64,000 bases of DNA from the NCBI GenBank assembly GCA_003518365.1, contig DOYU01000022.1, positions 1-64,000 on the forward strand. The letters are read 5' to 3'. Source of the stretch: Candidatus Magasanikiibacteriota bacterium. GTDB lineage: Bacteria > Patescibacteriota > Patescibacteriia > Magasanikbacterales > UBA922. Positions 1 to 8,078 of the stretch are shown piece by piece. The first letter of the stretch is position 1; the number at the start of each line of letters is the position of its first letter. Below the pieces are notes generated by a model. It was given only the letters and a program-made list of their open reading frames with translations. It ran no database searches and was not told the origin of the DNA. Position numbers and translations under genes: made by a program.

Positions 1-21
1 TTAGATATATCCACATTTTTT

Positions 22-1512
22 GTGAATACAAAACAAAAAAAAACGAACGGACCTATAGATACACATGGAGAAAAGGAGTCTGTTTCTACGTCTCATACGT
101 CTATGTCTGATGCTATGCATGCTACGGAGCATGCCATTGGAAATACGTTTCATGCGGTTGAGCATGAAGCATTGGCGGTTGAAAAAAAGGCAAAGAAATT
201 TTGGCATATGTTGGGGCCTGGTTTGACGACGGGTGCCTCTGATGATGATCCTTCTGGTATAGCCACATATTCTCAAACAGGTGCACAATATAGTTTTCGA
301 TTAATTTGGCTTTCTCTGTTTACGTTTCCTCTTATGGCGACCGTACAGGAAATGTGCGCGAGAATAGGGATGGTGACGGGACAGGGACTTGCTGCAAATA
401 TACGACAACATTATTCAAAAACTGCAATTTATATTGCGACGTTTTTATTACTGACGGCAAACATTTTTAATATTGGCGCAGATTTTGGTGCTATGGCAAA
501 AGCTGTGCAGTTGATTGTTCCTTCAGTGCCATTTGGTTTGGCAGTGATATGTTTTGGTCTGGGAGGTCTCCTCATGCAAATATTCATGAGTTATGGAAGA
601 TATGCAAAATATCTCAAGTATCTTGCATTGGTATTGCTCTCATACGTGATCACGGCGTTTTATGTGCAGATAGATTGGTCTCACGTGTTGTATTACACCT
701 TTGTTCCTCATTTTGATTTTACGAAGGAACAAATTTTGTTGGTGTGTGGTATTTTGGGGACGACCATTTCTCCGTATCTTTTCTTTTGGCAGACATCGCA
801 AGAGATAGAAGAAAAACAATTGACTCGTGATATTGCATTGGCAAAAAAACATCATAAAGAAGAAAAAAGAATGGCAGGAGAAGGCATATCTGAATTGCAT
901 GTTGTGTCTGAAGATGTATTGCCTGCATCGACCCCAAAACAAATAAAACGCATGAGAGTGGATGTCTGGTCTGGTATGTTTATTTCAAATGTTGCTATGT
1001 TTTTTATCATTGCCGTATGTTCTGCAACATTGTTTTCTAGTGGCATTACCACTATTGATACTGCTGCTGATGCTGCTAATGCACTGCGTCCCTTTGCTGG
1101 AGATTTTGCGTATATATTGTTTACGATTGGTATTATTGGGGTAGGACTCCTTGCTGTCCCGGTGCTTGCTGGTTCTGCTGCATATGCAGTATCAGAAAGT
1201 TTTGGGTGGAAATTTGGATTGAATAGAAAATTAAAAGAAGCGCGAGCCTTTTACGGAGTGATTGCATTGGCTGTTGTCGTTGGTATCGGTCTCAATTTTG
1301 TTGGGCTTCATCCGATGAAAGCATTGATTTATTCCGCCGTGTTGAATGGTCTTGTAGCTCCTGTGATCTTATATTTTATTGTGAGATTGAGTTCTCGAAA
1401 AGATGTCATGGGGAAGCATGCAAATAAAACATTGACGACGGTTGTTGGATGGATTACGGTGTTGTGTATGAGTCTTACTGCGCTTGCTACGATATATACA
1501 TTTTTTATATAG
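22..1512 (+). CDS. Nramp-family metal ion transporter, divergent metal site
   Basis: Inner-membrane divalent-metal or related cation transporter of the Nramp/MntH fold, 496 aa from the GTG at 22. The frame is open to the window edge, so the true start could lie upstream; an in-frame ATG at 103 is another choice. A His-rich cytosolic tail (residues about 29-50) precedes about 11 hydrophobic segments. The first membrane segment carries DDDPSGIATY (residues 74-83) where classical Nramp has DPGN. The TM6 region reads GTTISPYLFF (246-255) where classical MntH has a Met-Pro-His motif. The fold call is good; the transported ion is uncertain because both metal-binding motifs differ. A charged loop (about 263-310) lies before TM7. 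A strong terminator follows the stop. Confidence 0.85.
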   Translation: MNTKQKKTNGPIDTHGEKESVSTSHTSMSDAMHATEHAIGNTFHAVEHEALAVEKKAKKFWHMLGPGLTTGASDDDPSGIATYSQTGAQYSFRLIWLSLFTFPLMATVQEMCARIGMVTGQGLAANIRQHYSKTAIYIATFLLLTANIFNIGADFGAMAKAVQLIVPSVPFGLAVICFGLGGLLMQIFMSYGRYAKYLKYLALVLLSYVITAFYVQIDWSHVLYYTFVPHFDFTKEQILLVCGILGTTISPYLFFWQTSQEIEEKQLTRDIALAKKHHKEEKRMAGEGISELHVVSEDVLPASTPKQIKRMRVDVWSGMFISNVAMFFIIAVCSATLFSSGITTIDTAADAANALRPFAGDFAYILFTIGIIGVGLLAVPVLAGSAAYAVSESFGWKFGLNRKLKEARAFYGVIALAVVVGIGLNFVGLHPMKALIYSAVLNGLVAPVILYFIVRLSSRKDVMGKHANKTLTTVVGWITVLCMSLTALATIYTFFI

Positions 1513-1536
1513 TATTCTGTTTTGTTGTTTCATCTC

Positions 1537-1575
1537 AAAAAAATATACGCCCCAAAAGGAGCGTATATTTTTTTT
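1537..1575. terminator. Bidirectional intrinsic terminator after the Nramp gene
   Basis: An A-rich tract, the stem ATATACGC/GCGTATAT with a CCCAAAAGGA loop, then a run of eight T. The flanking A run also lets it stop minus-strand transcription coming from the small gene at 1649-1993. Confidence 0.85.
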
Positions 1576-1587
1576 GAAATGTGTAAT

Positions 1588-1624
1588 GCAGATAGCGCAA
1601 GAACTTTGTTCTCGCGCTACCTGC
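1588..1624 (-). terminator. Long GC-rich hairpin behind the 114-aa orphan gene
   Basis: A 17-bp nearly perfect stem with a 3-nt loop (outer pairs GCAG/CTGC, inner GAAC/GTTC on the plus strand). It lies 25 nt past the stop of the minus-strand gene. It is followed on that strand by a mixed T-containing stretch and then by the bidirectional terminator at 1537-1575, so it may be a stabilising hairpin as much as a terminator. Confidence 0.6.
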
Positions 1625-1648
1625 GTCGATGCTTGGGCCCCCTCGCTT

Positions 1649-1993
1649 TCATCTTTTGGCGAGGAACACCTTGACGGATTGACGGATCAACGGCAACGGG
1701 GTGTTTCCCAGGAATTCCTGGGGACTCAGCCTCCTCACGAAGATGGAGGGGGCTGCCAGAGATTCAATGATCTCAGGTCCATTTCCGTTCACCTGGTAGG
1801 GGTACTTTTTCGCTTGATGCGAGTACCCCTGTGAGGAGGCAAGAAGTATGGACACCTCCACGACTTTTCTCCGTCCGAAGATTCGGTTCCAGAGGGAATC
1901 TGGTTGCAGATCCTTCTCTGTGAGGAGGCGTAACTCGGGAAAGCTCTCCGCGTGTTTTTCCTGGAACCACTCGCGTACGGTCAACTCAGGCAT
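1649..1993 (-). CDS. Orphan protein, 114 aa, TVREW N-terminus
   Basis: Not recognised. A soluble protein without signal or membrane segment that starts M-P-E-L-TVREW. The neighbouring minus-strand gene at 2208-2591 starts M-S-E-M-TVREW, so the two look like divergent paralogs, although the middles do not align convincingly by eye. The start ATG (1991-1993) has the Shine-Dalgarno site AAGGAG a few bases upstream. A sigma70-type promoter lies at 2043-2071 (TTGACG, 17 bp, TTCTAT). Base composition is richer in G+C than the Nramp gene beside it. It is monocistronic and ends in a GC-rich hairpin, like the other orphan cassettes in this window. Confidence 0.65.
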   Translation of the reverse strand: MPELTVREWFQEKHAESFPELRLLTEKDLQPDSLWNRIFGRRKVVEVSILLASSQGYSHQAKKYPYQVNGNGPEIIESLAAPSIFVRRLSPQEFLGNTPLPLIRQSVKVFLAKR

Positions 1994-2042
1994 CGGATTC
2001 TCCTTGGTATCCCGACCAAAAAATGTTCAGAGATGACGATAT

Positions 2043-2071
2043 ATAGAATCATGAAATAGACTAAACGTCAA
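2043..2071 (-). promoter_or_regulatory. Sigma70-type promoter of the 114-aa orphan gene
   Basis: On the minus strand: TTGACG, 17-bp spacer, TTCTAT, about 50 nt before the start codon. Confidence 0.6.
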
Positions 2072-2107
2072 GATAGAAAAAAAATTGAAGAGTTTTTGTA
2101 TATGAAA

Positions 2108-2178
2108 AACAATCCGTTGTGAGGATTGTTGGTATCTTTTTTGGGAAAGGAGGCGCGCGAGCTGGGTGCTCGCGCGCC
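2108..2178 (-). terminator. Two hairpins ending the 127-aa orphan gene
   Basis: Read on the minus strand, the first hairpin (2152-2178) is an 11-bp GC-only stem, GGCGCGCGAGC with its complement. The second (2108-2130) is AACAATCC/GGATTGTT followed by a T run, a classical intrinsic terminator. Confidence 0.75.
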
Positions 2179-2207
2179 GCTGGAGTCGAGTTGACTGGAT
2201 TGGCTCG

Positions 2208-2591
2208 TCAGATGCGGGTGATATAGAACGTGAAGGGACTGCCCTTCTTGAAAGGGTCGGTGGCTAGGATGTCGCTCTGCTTCGCGACGTCCTCACTTTT
2301 CCATCCCTTCCCAGAAGTGTGGATGTATGTGGGATTGAGACCCTTCATCCTCGCCCTCAGAAAGAGAATTCCTCTTGGATCAATGTTGCCGGTGGTTTCG
2401 AAGGTCAGGCCACTGACCTTGACGAACGGTGTGTTGATCCGACGTCGGAGTCGCTCCATGATGGACAGTTTCTTTATCAGATCTGCTTCTTTGACGAGGC
2501 GGTAAAAGTCGAGGCTGTAGCCTTCGTGTAAAAGTGTGTAATAGACATCTTGGCTACTCTCCACCCACTCACGCACTGTCATCTCGCTCAT
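2208..2591 (-). CDS. Orphan protein, 127 aa, TVREW N-terminus
   Basis: Not recognised. A soluble basic protein without signal or membrane segment. The N-terminus M-S-E-M-TVREW matches that of the next gene on the same strand (1649-1993), suggesting tandem duplication of a cassette followed by strong divergence. The ATG at 2589-2591 has the strong Shine-Dalgarno site AGGAGG. The promoter is at 2639-2667 (TTGACA, 17 bp, TAGGTT). It is monocistronic, with a GC-only hairpin and a T-run terminator behind it. Composition is clearly richer in G+C than the flanking transporter and nucleotidyltransferase genes. Confidence 0.65.
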   Translation of the reverse strand: MSEMTVREWVESSQDVYYTLLHEGYSLDFYRLVKEADLIKKLSIMERLRRRINTPFVKVSGLTFETTGNIDPRGILFLRARMKGLNPTYIHTSGKGWKSEDVAKQSDILATDPFKKGSPFTFYITRI

Positions 2592-2638
2592 CCCGTGGTC
2601 CTCCTGAATGCATCCAGCCGTTGTGACTGGAATAGAAA

Positions 2639-2667
2639 AACCTATCAGGCTGAGTGATATTTGTCAA
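2639..2667 (-). promoter_or_regulatory. Sigma70-type promoter of the 127-aa orphan gene
   Basis: Minus strand TTGACA, 17-bp spacer, TAGGTT, about 50 nt upstream of the start codon. Confidence 0.65.
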
Positions 2668-2710
2668 GGTATGTTTCGTTTTTCCCTCTACGATGATACA
2701 CTGGTGCTAT

Positions 2711-3667
2711 ATGATCCCAGTTCAGACCGCTATTCTCGAAACACTTGCATATTTTGATGTCTTTCACACACCTCTTACGTCAGAAGAGGTGCATGCTTTG
2801 TTGTGGAAAAAAAAGGCAACATTGAATGACGTGCAAGGAGGATTGCATGAGCTTCTTGCAGAAAAAAGAATTGAAAGTAAAGAAGGGTTTTATTTTTTAT
2901 CAGGACATGCAGAGATTGTCGAACGTCGTCAGTTGGCGATTCCACTGATTGATAAAAAATTAAAAATTGCTGCAAAAGCCGCAAAACGAATTCGTTGGAT
3001 TCCGTTTTTTGAGGCATTATTTGTCTGCAACACGGTCGCCTCAGCGTCTGCAACAGACGACAGTGATATTGATGTGTTTATTGTGATTCGGAAAGGTCGT
3101 TTGTGGATTACAAGGCTTCTGATTACACTGACACTTTCTTTCTATCGTATGCGTCGACATAAGGAACATGTGGCAAATAAAATTTGCCTAAGTTTTTATG
3201 TGACCGATGCGCATCTCAATTTGTCTGACGTTACAATCGACGAGCCAGATATTTATATGATGTATTGGATTGTCCAGCTCATTCCAATGTATGACCCAAT
3301 AAATATTCGTGAGAACATTTTCAAAGAAAATAATTGGGTGATGCCATATCTCCCACAAGCCTTCCAGCCCTATCGCATGCATCCTCTGTTTCGCGTAGAG
3401 GACGGTGGCATGGCAAAAAGAATCAAGCGTATGTTTGAAACAATGTGGGGGAGTGGATATGGGGACATGATAGAAAAACAAGCAAAGCACGCGCAAGAAA
3501 AAAAGATGGCTATGAATTTTTCAAGTGTGAAGGATGAACACGATACGCGTGTTGTTGTTGACGACACGATGTTGAAATTTCATGAGAATGATAGACGGGC
3601 GTATTATAGAGATGAATGGCGGAAGAGAGTACATTCGAATTTCGAATTGTTGCGAATGTCCGAATAA
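2711..3667 (+). CDS. Nucleotidyltransferase-fold protein with N-terminal helical domain
   Basis: 318 aa from the ATG at 2711; the longer frame from 2654 adds residues with no support. Residues about 1-75 look like a winged-helix-type region (LTSEEVHALL, then a DVQGGLHELL stretch). Residues about 105-125 carry the catalytic acid pair of polymerase-beta-type nucleotidyltransferases in the form DSDIDVFIV (117-125), preceded by a Ser/Ala-rich turn instead of the usual Gly-Ser. The C-terminal half is basic and unassigned. Substrate unknown; it could be an antitoxin-like or adenylyl/uridylyl transferase. It lies 9 nt before the O-antigen-ligase-like gene and is probably co-transcribed with it, so a link to surface glycan work is possible but unproven. 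Confidence 0.6.
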   Translation: MIPVQTAILETLAYFDVFHTPLTSEEVHALLWKKKATLNDVQGGLHELLAEKRIESKEGFYFLSGHAEIVERRQLAIPLIDKKLKIAAKAAKRIRWIPFFEALFVCNTVASASATDDSDIDVFIVIRKGRLWITRLLITLTLSFYRMRRHKEHVANKICLSFYVTDAHLNLSDVTIDEPDIYMMYWIVQLIPMYDPINIRENIFKENNWVMPYLPQAFQPYRMHPLFRVEDGGMAKRIKRMFETMWGSGYGDMIEKQAKHAQEKKMAMNFSSVKDEHDTRVVVDDTMLKFHENDRRAYYRDEWRKRVHSNFELLRMSE

Positions 3668-3676
3668 CGTATTGCT

Positions 3677-5080
3677 ATGATTTTGCATATAGAAAAAATA
3701 ATACAGTGGTGCACATATCTTTTTCTTTTTTCCCTCCCTTGGCAGACAATTTTGATAGTGCAAGAAAGATTTGTGAACGGTATAAAATGGGAGTATGGGA
3801 CAATTGGGTTCTATGCGACGGAAGTGCTCGGTTGGATTATCGTCCTGCTTTTTATGGTGTGGTATGTGAAGAAAAGAAATTGGAAATTAGAAATTAGAAA
3901 TTTTACGTGGAGCAAAGATAGAGTTTTTATACTGAGTTTGTTGTTATTTGTTGCTTACGGAGTATTGAGTTCTTTTTTTGCAGGTGATAGAACACTCGCA
4001 TTTCAACATGCGCAGTGGGTAATGCTTGGATCGTTGTTGTTTCTTCTTTTCTATATCGGGCCTGTGAAGCCAAAGTCCGCGCTCTGGGCATTTGTTTTGG
4101 GAAGTCTTCCTGTGAGTATGCTTGGTATTTGGCAATTTTTATCACAGTCTACCTTTGCTTCTACACTGTTTGGATTGAGTCAGCATATTGTGTTTGAGCC
4201 TGGTACATCTATTATCCAAAGTGCGGATATTGGGAGGTGGCTTCGGGCGTATGGAAGTTTTTCGCATCCAAATGTGTTTGGTGGGTATTTGGTATTCGCG
4301 ATAGGAAGTGTGCTATTGCTTTCTTTTTCTGCAGAGAAATGGAAGCGTGTGGCATTACAGGCAATCGTGGTATTGCAAAGTGCTGCGTTGTTTTTTACGT
4401 TTAGTCGGTCGGCATTCGTTGCACTCGCGATTGTTTTATTGTTTTATTGTTTTATTGTGGTTCACAATGCGAAGGGTTGTGGTGAAACCACGCAACCCCA
4501 CCCTAACCCTCCCCTTAAAAATGGAAGGGGACGTGCTCGGTTGTTTACATTTGTTGCAACGATTGCTGTAGTATTTGCCGTTTTTTCTTTTATCTACTTT
4601 CCTTTATTGCAAACAAGATTCGCTGCATCTTCATCGCATGAAGTCGCGTCAATTACAGATCGTGTGGCTGGATATAGCGATGCGTGGCATTTATTTCAGA
4701 ACAATTGGGTTATTGGAGTTGGGGGAGGAAATTATACGTATGCTCTCATGCAGATGAATCCCAACATGCCTGTGTGGTGGTATCAGCCGGTGCACGTGGT
4801 GCCCTTGTTGTTCGTTGTTGAAGAAGGTGCCATTGGTCTTGCCTTTTTCATTTTTATATGTATACGTTTTTTCAAATATCAAATATCAAATATCAAATAT
4901 CAAGACCTAGCAGAACCAATGCTATTTGCTATTTGCTATTTGTTATTTGTCGCTCCCTTGTTGCTTCTTGACCATTATCTTTGGTCTTCGTTTACTGGCA
5001 TCATACTCCTCGTTGTATCTAGTGGACTGTATATTCGCTCTACGAGGGATGAAATTTTTCCACATATTGTCCCCATATAA
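3677..5080 (+). CDS. O-antigen ligase/polymerase-like membrane protein (Wzy/WaaL type)
   Basis: 467-aa polytopic membrane protein with about 11-12 hydrophobic segments. The signature is in the middle and C-terminal half: RAYGSFSHPNVFGGYL (about residues 188-203), a hydrophobic helix ending FTFSRSAFV, and a large loop with GVGGGNYTYAL, all typical of the O-antigen ligase/Wzy superfamily that joins lipid-linked glycans. Three loops hold repeat-derived peptides: heptamer units at 3876-3903, a dispersed repeat at 4481-4535, and two heptamer tracts at 4873-4900 and 4922-4949. Such repeats are normally intergenic. The function in a cell that may lack LPS is uncertain; ligation of a surface glycan or S-layer sugar is plausible. 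Confidence 0.75.
   Translation: MILHIEKIIQWCTYLFLFSLPWQTILIVQERFVNGIKWEYGTIGFYATEVLGWIIVLLFMVWYVKKRNWKLEIRNFTWSKDRVFILSLLLFVAYGVLSSFFAGDRTLAFQHAQWVMLGSLLFLLFYIGPVKPKSALWAFVLGSLPVSMLGIWQFLSQSTFASTLFGLSQHIVFEPGTSIIQSADIGRWLRAYGSFSHPNVFGGYLVFAIGSVLLLSFSAEKWKRVALQAIVVLQSAALFFTFSRSAFVALAIVLLFYCFIVVHNAKGCGETTQPHPNPPLKNGRGRARLFTFVATIAVVFAVFSFIYFPLLQTRFAASSSHEVASITDRVAGYSDAWHLFQNNWVIGVGGGNYTYALMQMNPNMPVWWYQPVHVVPLLFVVEEGAIGLAFFIFICIRFFKYQISNIKYQDLAEPMLFAICYLLFVAPLLLLDHYLWSSFTGIILLVVSSGLYIRSTRDEIFPHIVPI
3876..3903 (+). repeat. In-frame heptamer tract, GAAATT(A/G/T) x4
   Basis: Four consecutive 7-nt units GAAATTG, GAAATTA, GAAATTA, GAAATTT inside the O-antigen-ligase-like gene. They encode a charged loop peptide (W-K-L-E-I-R-N) between hydrophobic segments. 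Confidence 0.85.
4481..4535 (+). repeat. Dispersed repeat copy inside a coding region
   Basis: CAACCCCACCCTAACCCT followed by CCCCTTAAAAATGGAAGGGG and ACGTGCT. The same modules occur in inverted pairs in the intergenic region at 31464-31568. Here the repeat is read through in frame and gives a Pro-rich loop (HPNPPLKNGRG). Confidence 0.8.
4873..4949 (+). repeat. Two inverted heptamer tracts, CAAATAT x4 and CTATTTG x3 + TTATTTG
   Basis: CAAATAT is repeated four times at 4873-4900. CTATTTG x3 plus TTATTTG at 4922-4949 is nearly its reverse complement. Together they form an imperfect long hairpin inside the coding region of the O-antigen-ligase-like gene. Confidence 0.85.
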
Positions 5081-5108
5081 TCCACGAAGTTTTTGATCAA
5101 AAAGTTTG

Positions 5109-5132
5109 AAATGGCTGAAATAAGCCATTTTT
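5109..5132 (+). terminator. Terminator after the O-antigen-ligase-like gene
   Basis: AAATGGCT, a short loop, then AGCCATTT followed by TT. It separates the upstream operon from the structured RNA that starts about 40 nt later. Confidence 0.7.
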
Positions 5133-5138
5133 GTATAG

Positions 5139-5167
5139 TTGACAGAGCACCATATTGGGCGTAAGGT
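5139..5167 (+). promoter_or_regulatory. Promoter of a structured non-coding RNA
   Basis: Consensus TTGACA (5139-5144), 17-bp spacer, TAAGGT (5162-5167). No ORF of useful length starts behind it; the transcript would begin near 5174 with the structured RNA. Confidence 0.7.
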
Positions 5168-5173
5168 ACGTTG

Positions 5174-5300
5174 GCTAGGAAAAGCCCACAATCGGGGCCA
5201 AGCATGGCACATTCGCTATCTGAAGTCGTGTTTCTGACAGGCATCACGACTTCTCTGTATAGTCGGCGTACCAAGCTCCCCCGATTGTGGGCTTTTCTGC
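5174..5300 (+). ncRNA. Structured ncRNA of about 125 nt, 6S-like architecture
   Basis: A perfect 18-bp closing stem pairs AAAAGCCCACAATCGGGG (5180-5197) with 5279-5296. An inner 9-bp stem GAAGTCGTG/CACGACTTC (5222-5230, 5244-5252) closes a loop of about 13 nt. Between the two stems lie unpaired or weakly paired strands of about 24 and 26 nt, that is, a large central bubble. Closing stem, central bubble and terminal hairpin on a single small RNA with its own promoter is the architecture of 6S RNA, the RNA polymerase holoenzyme decoy. The identity is inferred from shape only: no primary-sequence signature was found, and a lineage-specific regulatory RNA is the alternative. No CDS overlaps it. 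Confidence 0.6.
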
Positions 5301-5311
5301 TATATTCACTC

Positions 5312-5339
5312 TTGACAGGTATTTCAAATTCTGTAAAAT
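5312..5339 (+). promoter_or_regulatory. groESL promoter
   Basis: TTGACA (5312-5317), 16-bp spacer, TAAAAT (5334-5339), placing the transcription start near 5346-5350, directly at the CIRCE-like operator. Confidence 0.7.
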
Positions 5340-5349
5340 AGGAAACATT

Positions 5350-5376
5350 CTGTCACTCTGCTTTGTCGAGTGATAA
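5350..5376 (+). promoter_or_regulatory. CIRCE-like HrcA operator
   Basis: CACTC (5354-5358), exactly 9 nt, GAGTG (5368-5372), with the right arm GAGTGATAA matching 8 of 9 positions of the CIRCE half-site GAGTGCTAA. The left arm is weaker. It sits at the expected transcription start of groES, where HrcA binds in many bacteria. hrcA itself is not in this window. Confidence 0.65.
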
Positions 5377-5399
5377 ATAAATATATAATTTTTTGTCCT

Positions 5400-5693
5400 A
5401 TGAACATCAAACCACTCTCAGACCATATATTGGTCAAGCCTGTGAAGGCAGAAGAAGTCACTGCATCTGGGATCGTGCTTCCAGATACGATTGATAAAGA
5501 AAAGAAAGCTGAAGGAGAAGTGATTGCTGTTGGTCCTGGTAAATTATTGAAGAACGGTAATCGTGCACAGATGGAAGTCTCTGTTGGTGATGTGATCCTC
5601 TACAAAAAGTGGGGAGGCGACGACGTAGAAATTTCCGGAGAAGAACATAAGATCATTTCAGCGGATGACGTCCTCGCAGTCGTCCAGAAGTAA
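5400..5693 (+). CDS. groES: Co-chaperonin GroES (10 kDa)
   Basis: 97 aa from the ATG at 5400, the usual GroES length; the longer frame from 5370 is not supported. It forms the heptameric lid of the GroEL folding chamber. It shows the family start MNIKPLSDHILVKP, the mobile-loop region around residues 15-30 (KAEEVTASGIVLPD) and the typical VSVGDVILYKKWGGDDVEISGEEHKI segment. It is first in the groES-groEL operon with a promoter and CIRCE-like operator just upstream, so heat-shock control by HrcA is likely. No Shine-Dalgarno site is visible. Confidence 0.97.
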   Translation: MNIKPLSDHILVKPVKAEEVTASGIVLPDTIDKEKKAEGEVIAVGPGKLLKNGNRAQMEVSVGDVILYKKWGGDDVEISGEEHKIISADDVLAVVQK

Positions 5694-5703
5694 CAGATGC
5701 ATC

Positions 5704-7443
<1,740 letters not shown>

Positions 7444-7519
7444 TGAACCAGAACGGTTCATTACAGGTGCGAACCACAAGGGTTCACTACAAGTTTTTGC
7501 AGACTTAAATTTTCAAAAC

Positions 7520-7548
7520 AAAAAATCACTCGAGATGAGTGATTTTTT
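7520..7548 (+). terminator. groESL terminator
   Basis: An A run, ATCACTC, GAGAT loop, GAGTGAT, then TTTTT. Two short GAACC/GGTTC hairpins lie between the groEL stop and this terminator (7443-7490). Confidence 0.9.
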
Positions 7549-7559
7549 GCTTGGAGAGG

Positions 7560-7588
7560 TTGACGGAAGTGGGTTTTTGTGGTATTGA
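7560..7588 (+). promoter_or_regulatory. Promoter of the 84-aa orphan gene
   Basis: TTGACG (7560-7565), 17-bp spacer, TATTGA (7583-7588). Confidence 0.55.
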
Positions 7589-7626
7589 GACAGTAAGCAT
7601 TTTGCTCACAAGAACAGGGGGAAACT

Positions 7627-7881
7627 TTGACTAGACTACGGCCGATTGATTTGCTTCTCTTGGATGTCGGGGAAATGTTCCCTGAGAGTAAGGAGGTAAG
7701 GGAACTCGAAATCCAAGGTGAACCTGATCGAGCGCGCCTCGTTCGTTTTTTGCGGATGGAGCTGGTAAGGCTTCGTTCCAACGATCCCAAAAACAAGGCA
7801 GCACGCATCGAGGCTGTCAAGTTGCTCCTCGAGCGGGCGCAGCAGATGCTCGAGAACCTCAACACGGGGAGCTTTTGCTAG
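7627..7881 (+). CDS. Orphan protein, 84 aa, helical and charged
   Basis: Not recognised. Probable TTG start at 7627, chosen because AGGGGG lies at the right distance upstream. The predicted protein is soluble, rich in Leu, Arg and Glu, and probably all-helical (residues about 25-80). Composition is far richer in G+C than groEL: the row 7801-7860 has 38 G+C in 60 by hand count. It has its own promoter at 7560-7588 and a long hairpin 30 nt behind the stop, so it is a monocistronic cassette between groEL and trmD. Confidence 0.55.
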   Translation: MTRLRPIDLLLLDVGEMFPESKEVRELEIQGEPDRARLVRFLRMELVRLRSNDPKNKAARIEAVKLLLERAQQMLENLNTGSFC

Positions 7882-7910
7882 CTCGTAGGAGACGGCGCCG
7901 AACCATGCGC

Positions 7911-7939
7911 GGCCAGCGACTCTACGTGAGTCGCTGGCC
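7911..7939 (+). terminator. GC-rich hairpin behind the 84-aa orphan gene
   Basis: Perfect 11-bp stem GGCCAGCGACT/AGTCGCTGGCC with a 7-nt loop, followed loosely by a T-rich stretch (ATTTTTAT). Confidence 0.7.
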
Positions 7940-8037
7940 GTTCCAACAATTTTTATCACAATCGCAGAGACGTTTTTTTTATTGAAGCAAAGTGAGTTGT
8001 CTGTTAGTATATGAGTACTATTTTTACGTTATTCACT

Positions 8038-8068
8038 TCGAAAGATTTCTCGCTACGCTCGAAATGAC
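8038..8068 (+). repeat. REP-like sequence upstream of trmD
   Basis: TTTCTCGCTACGCTCGAAAT is a short imperfect palindrome of a kind scattered through many bacterial genomes. It lies 11 nt before the trmD start and may form a small hairpin in the mRNA leader. Confidence 0.55.
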
Positions 8069-8078
8069 AAATGCAACT

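Noticed and set aside
4873..4949. CRISPR array
   Set aside because: The units are 7 nt without spacers; no CRISPR repeat-spacer pattern and no cas genes anywhere in the window.
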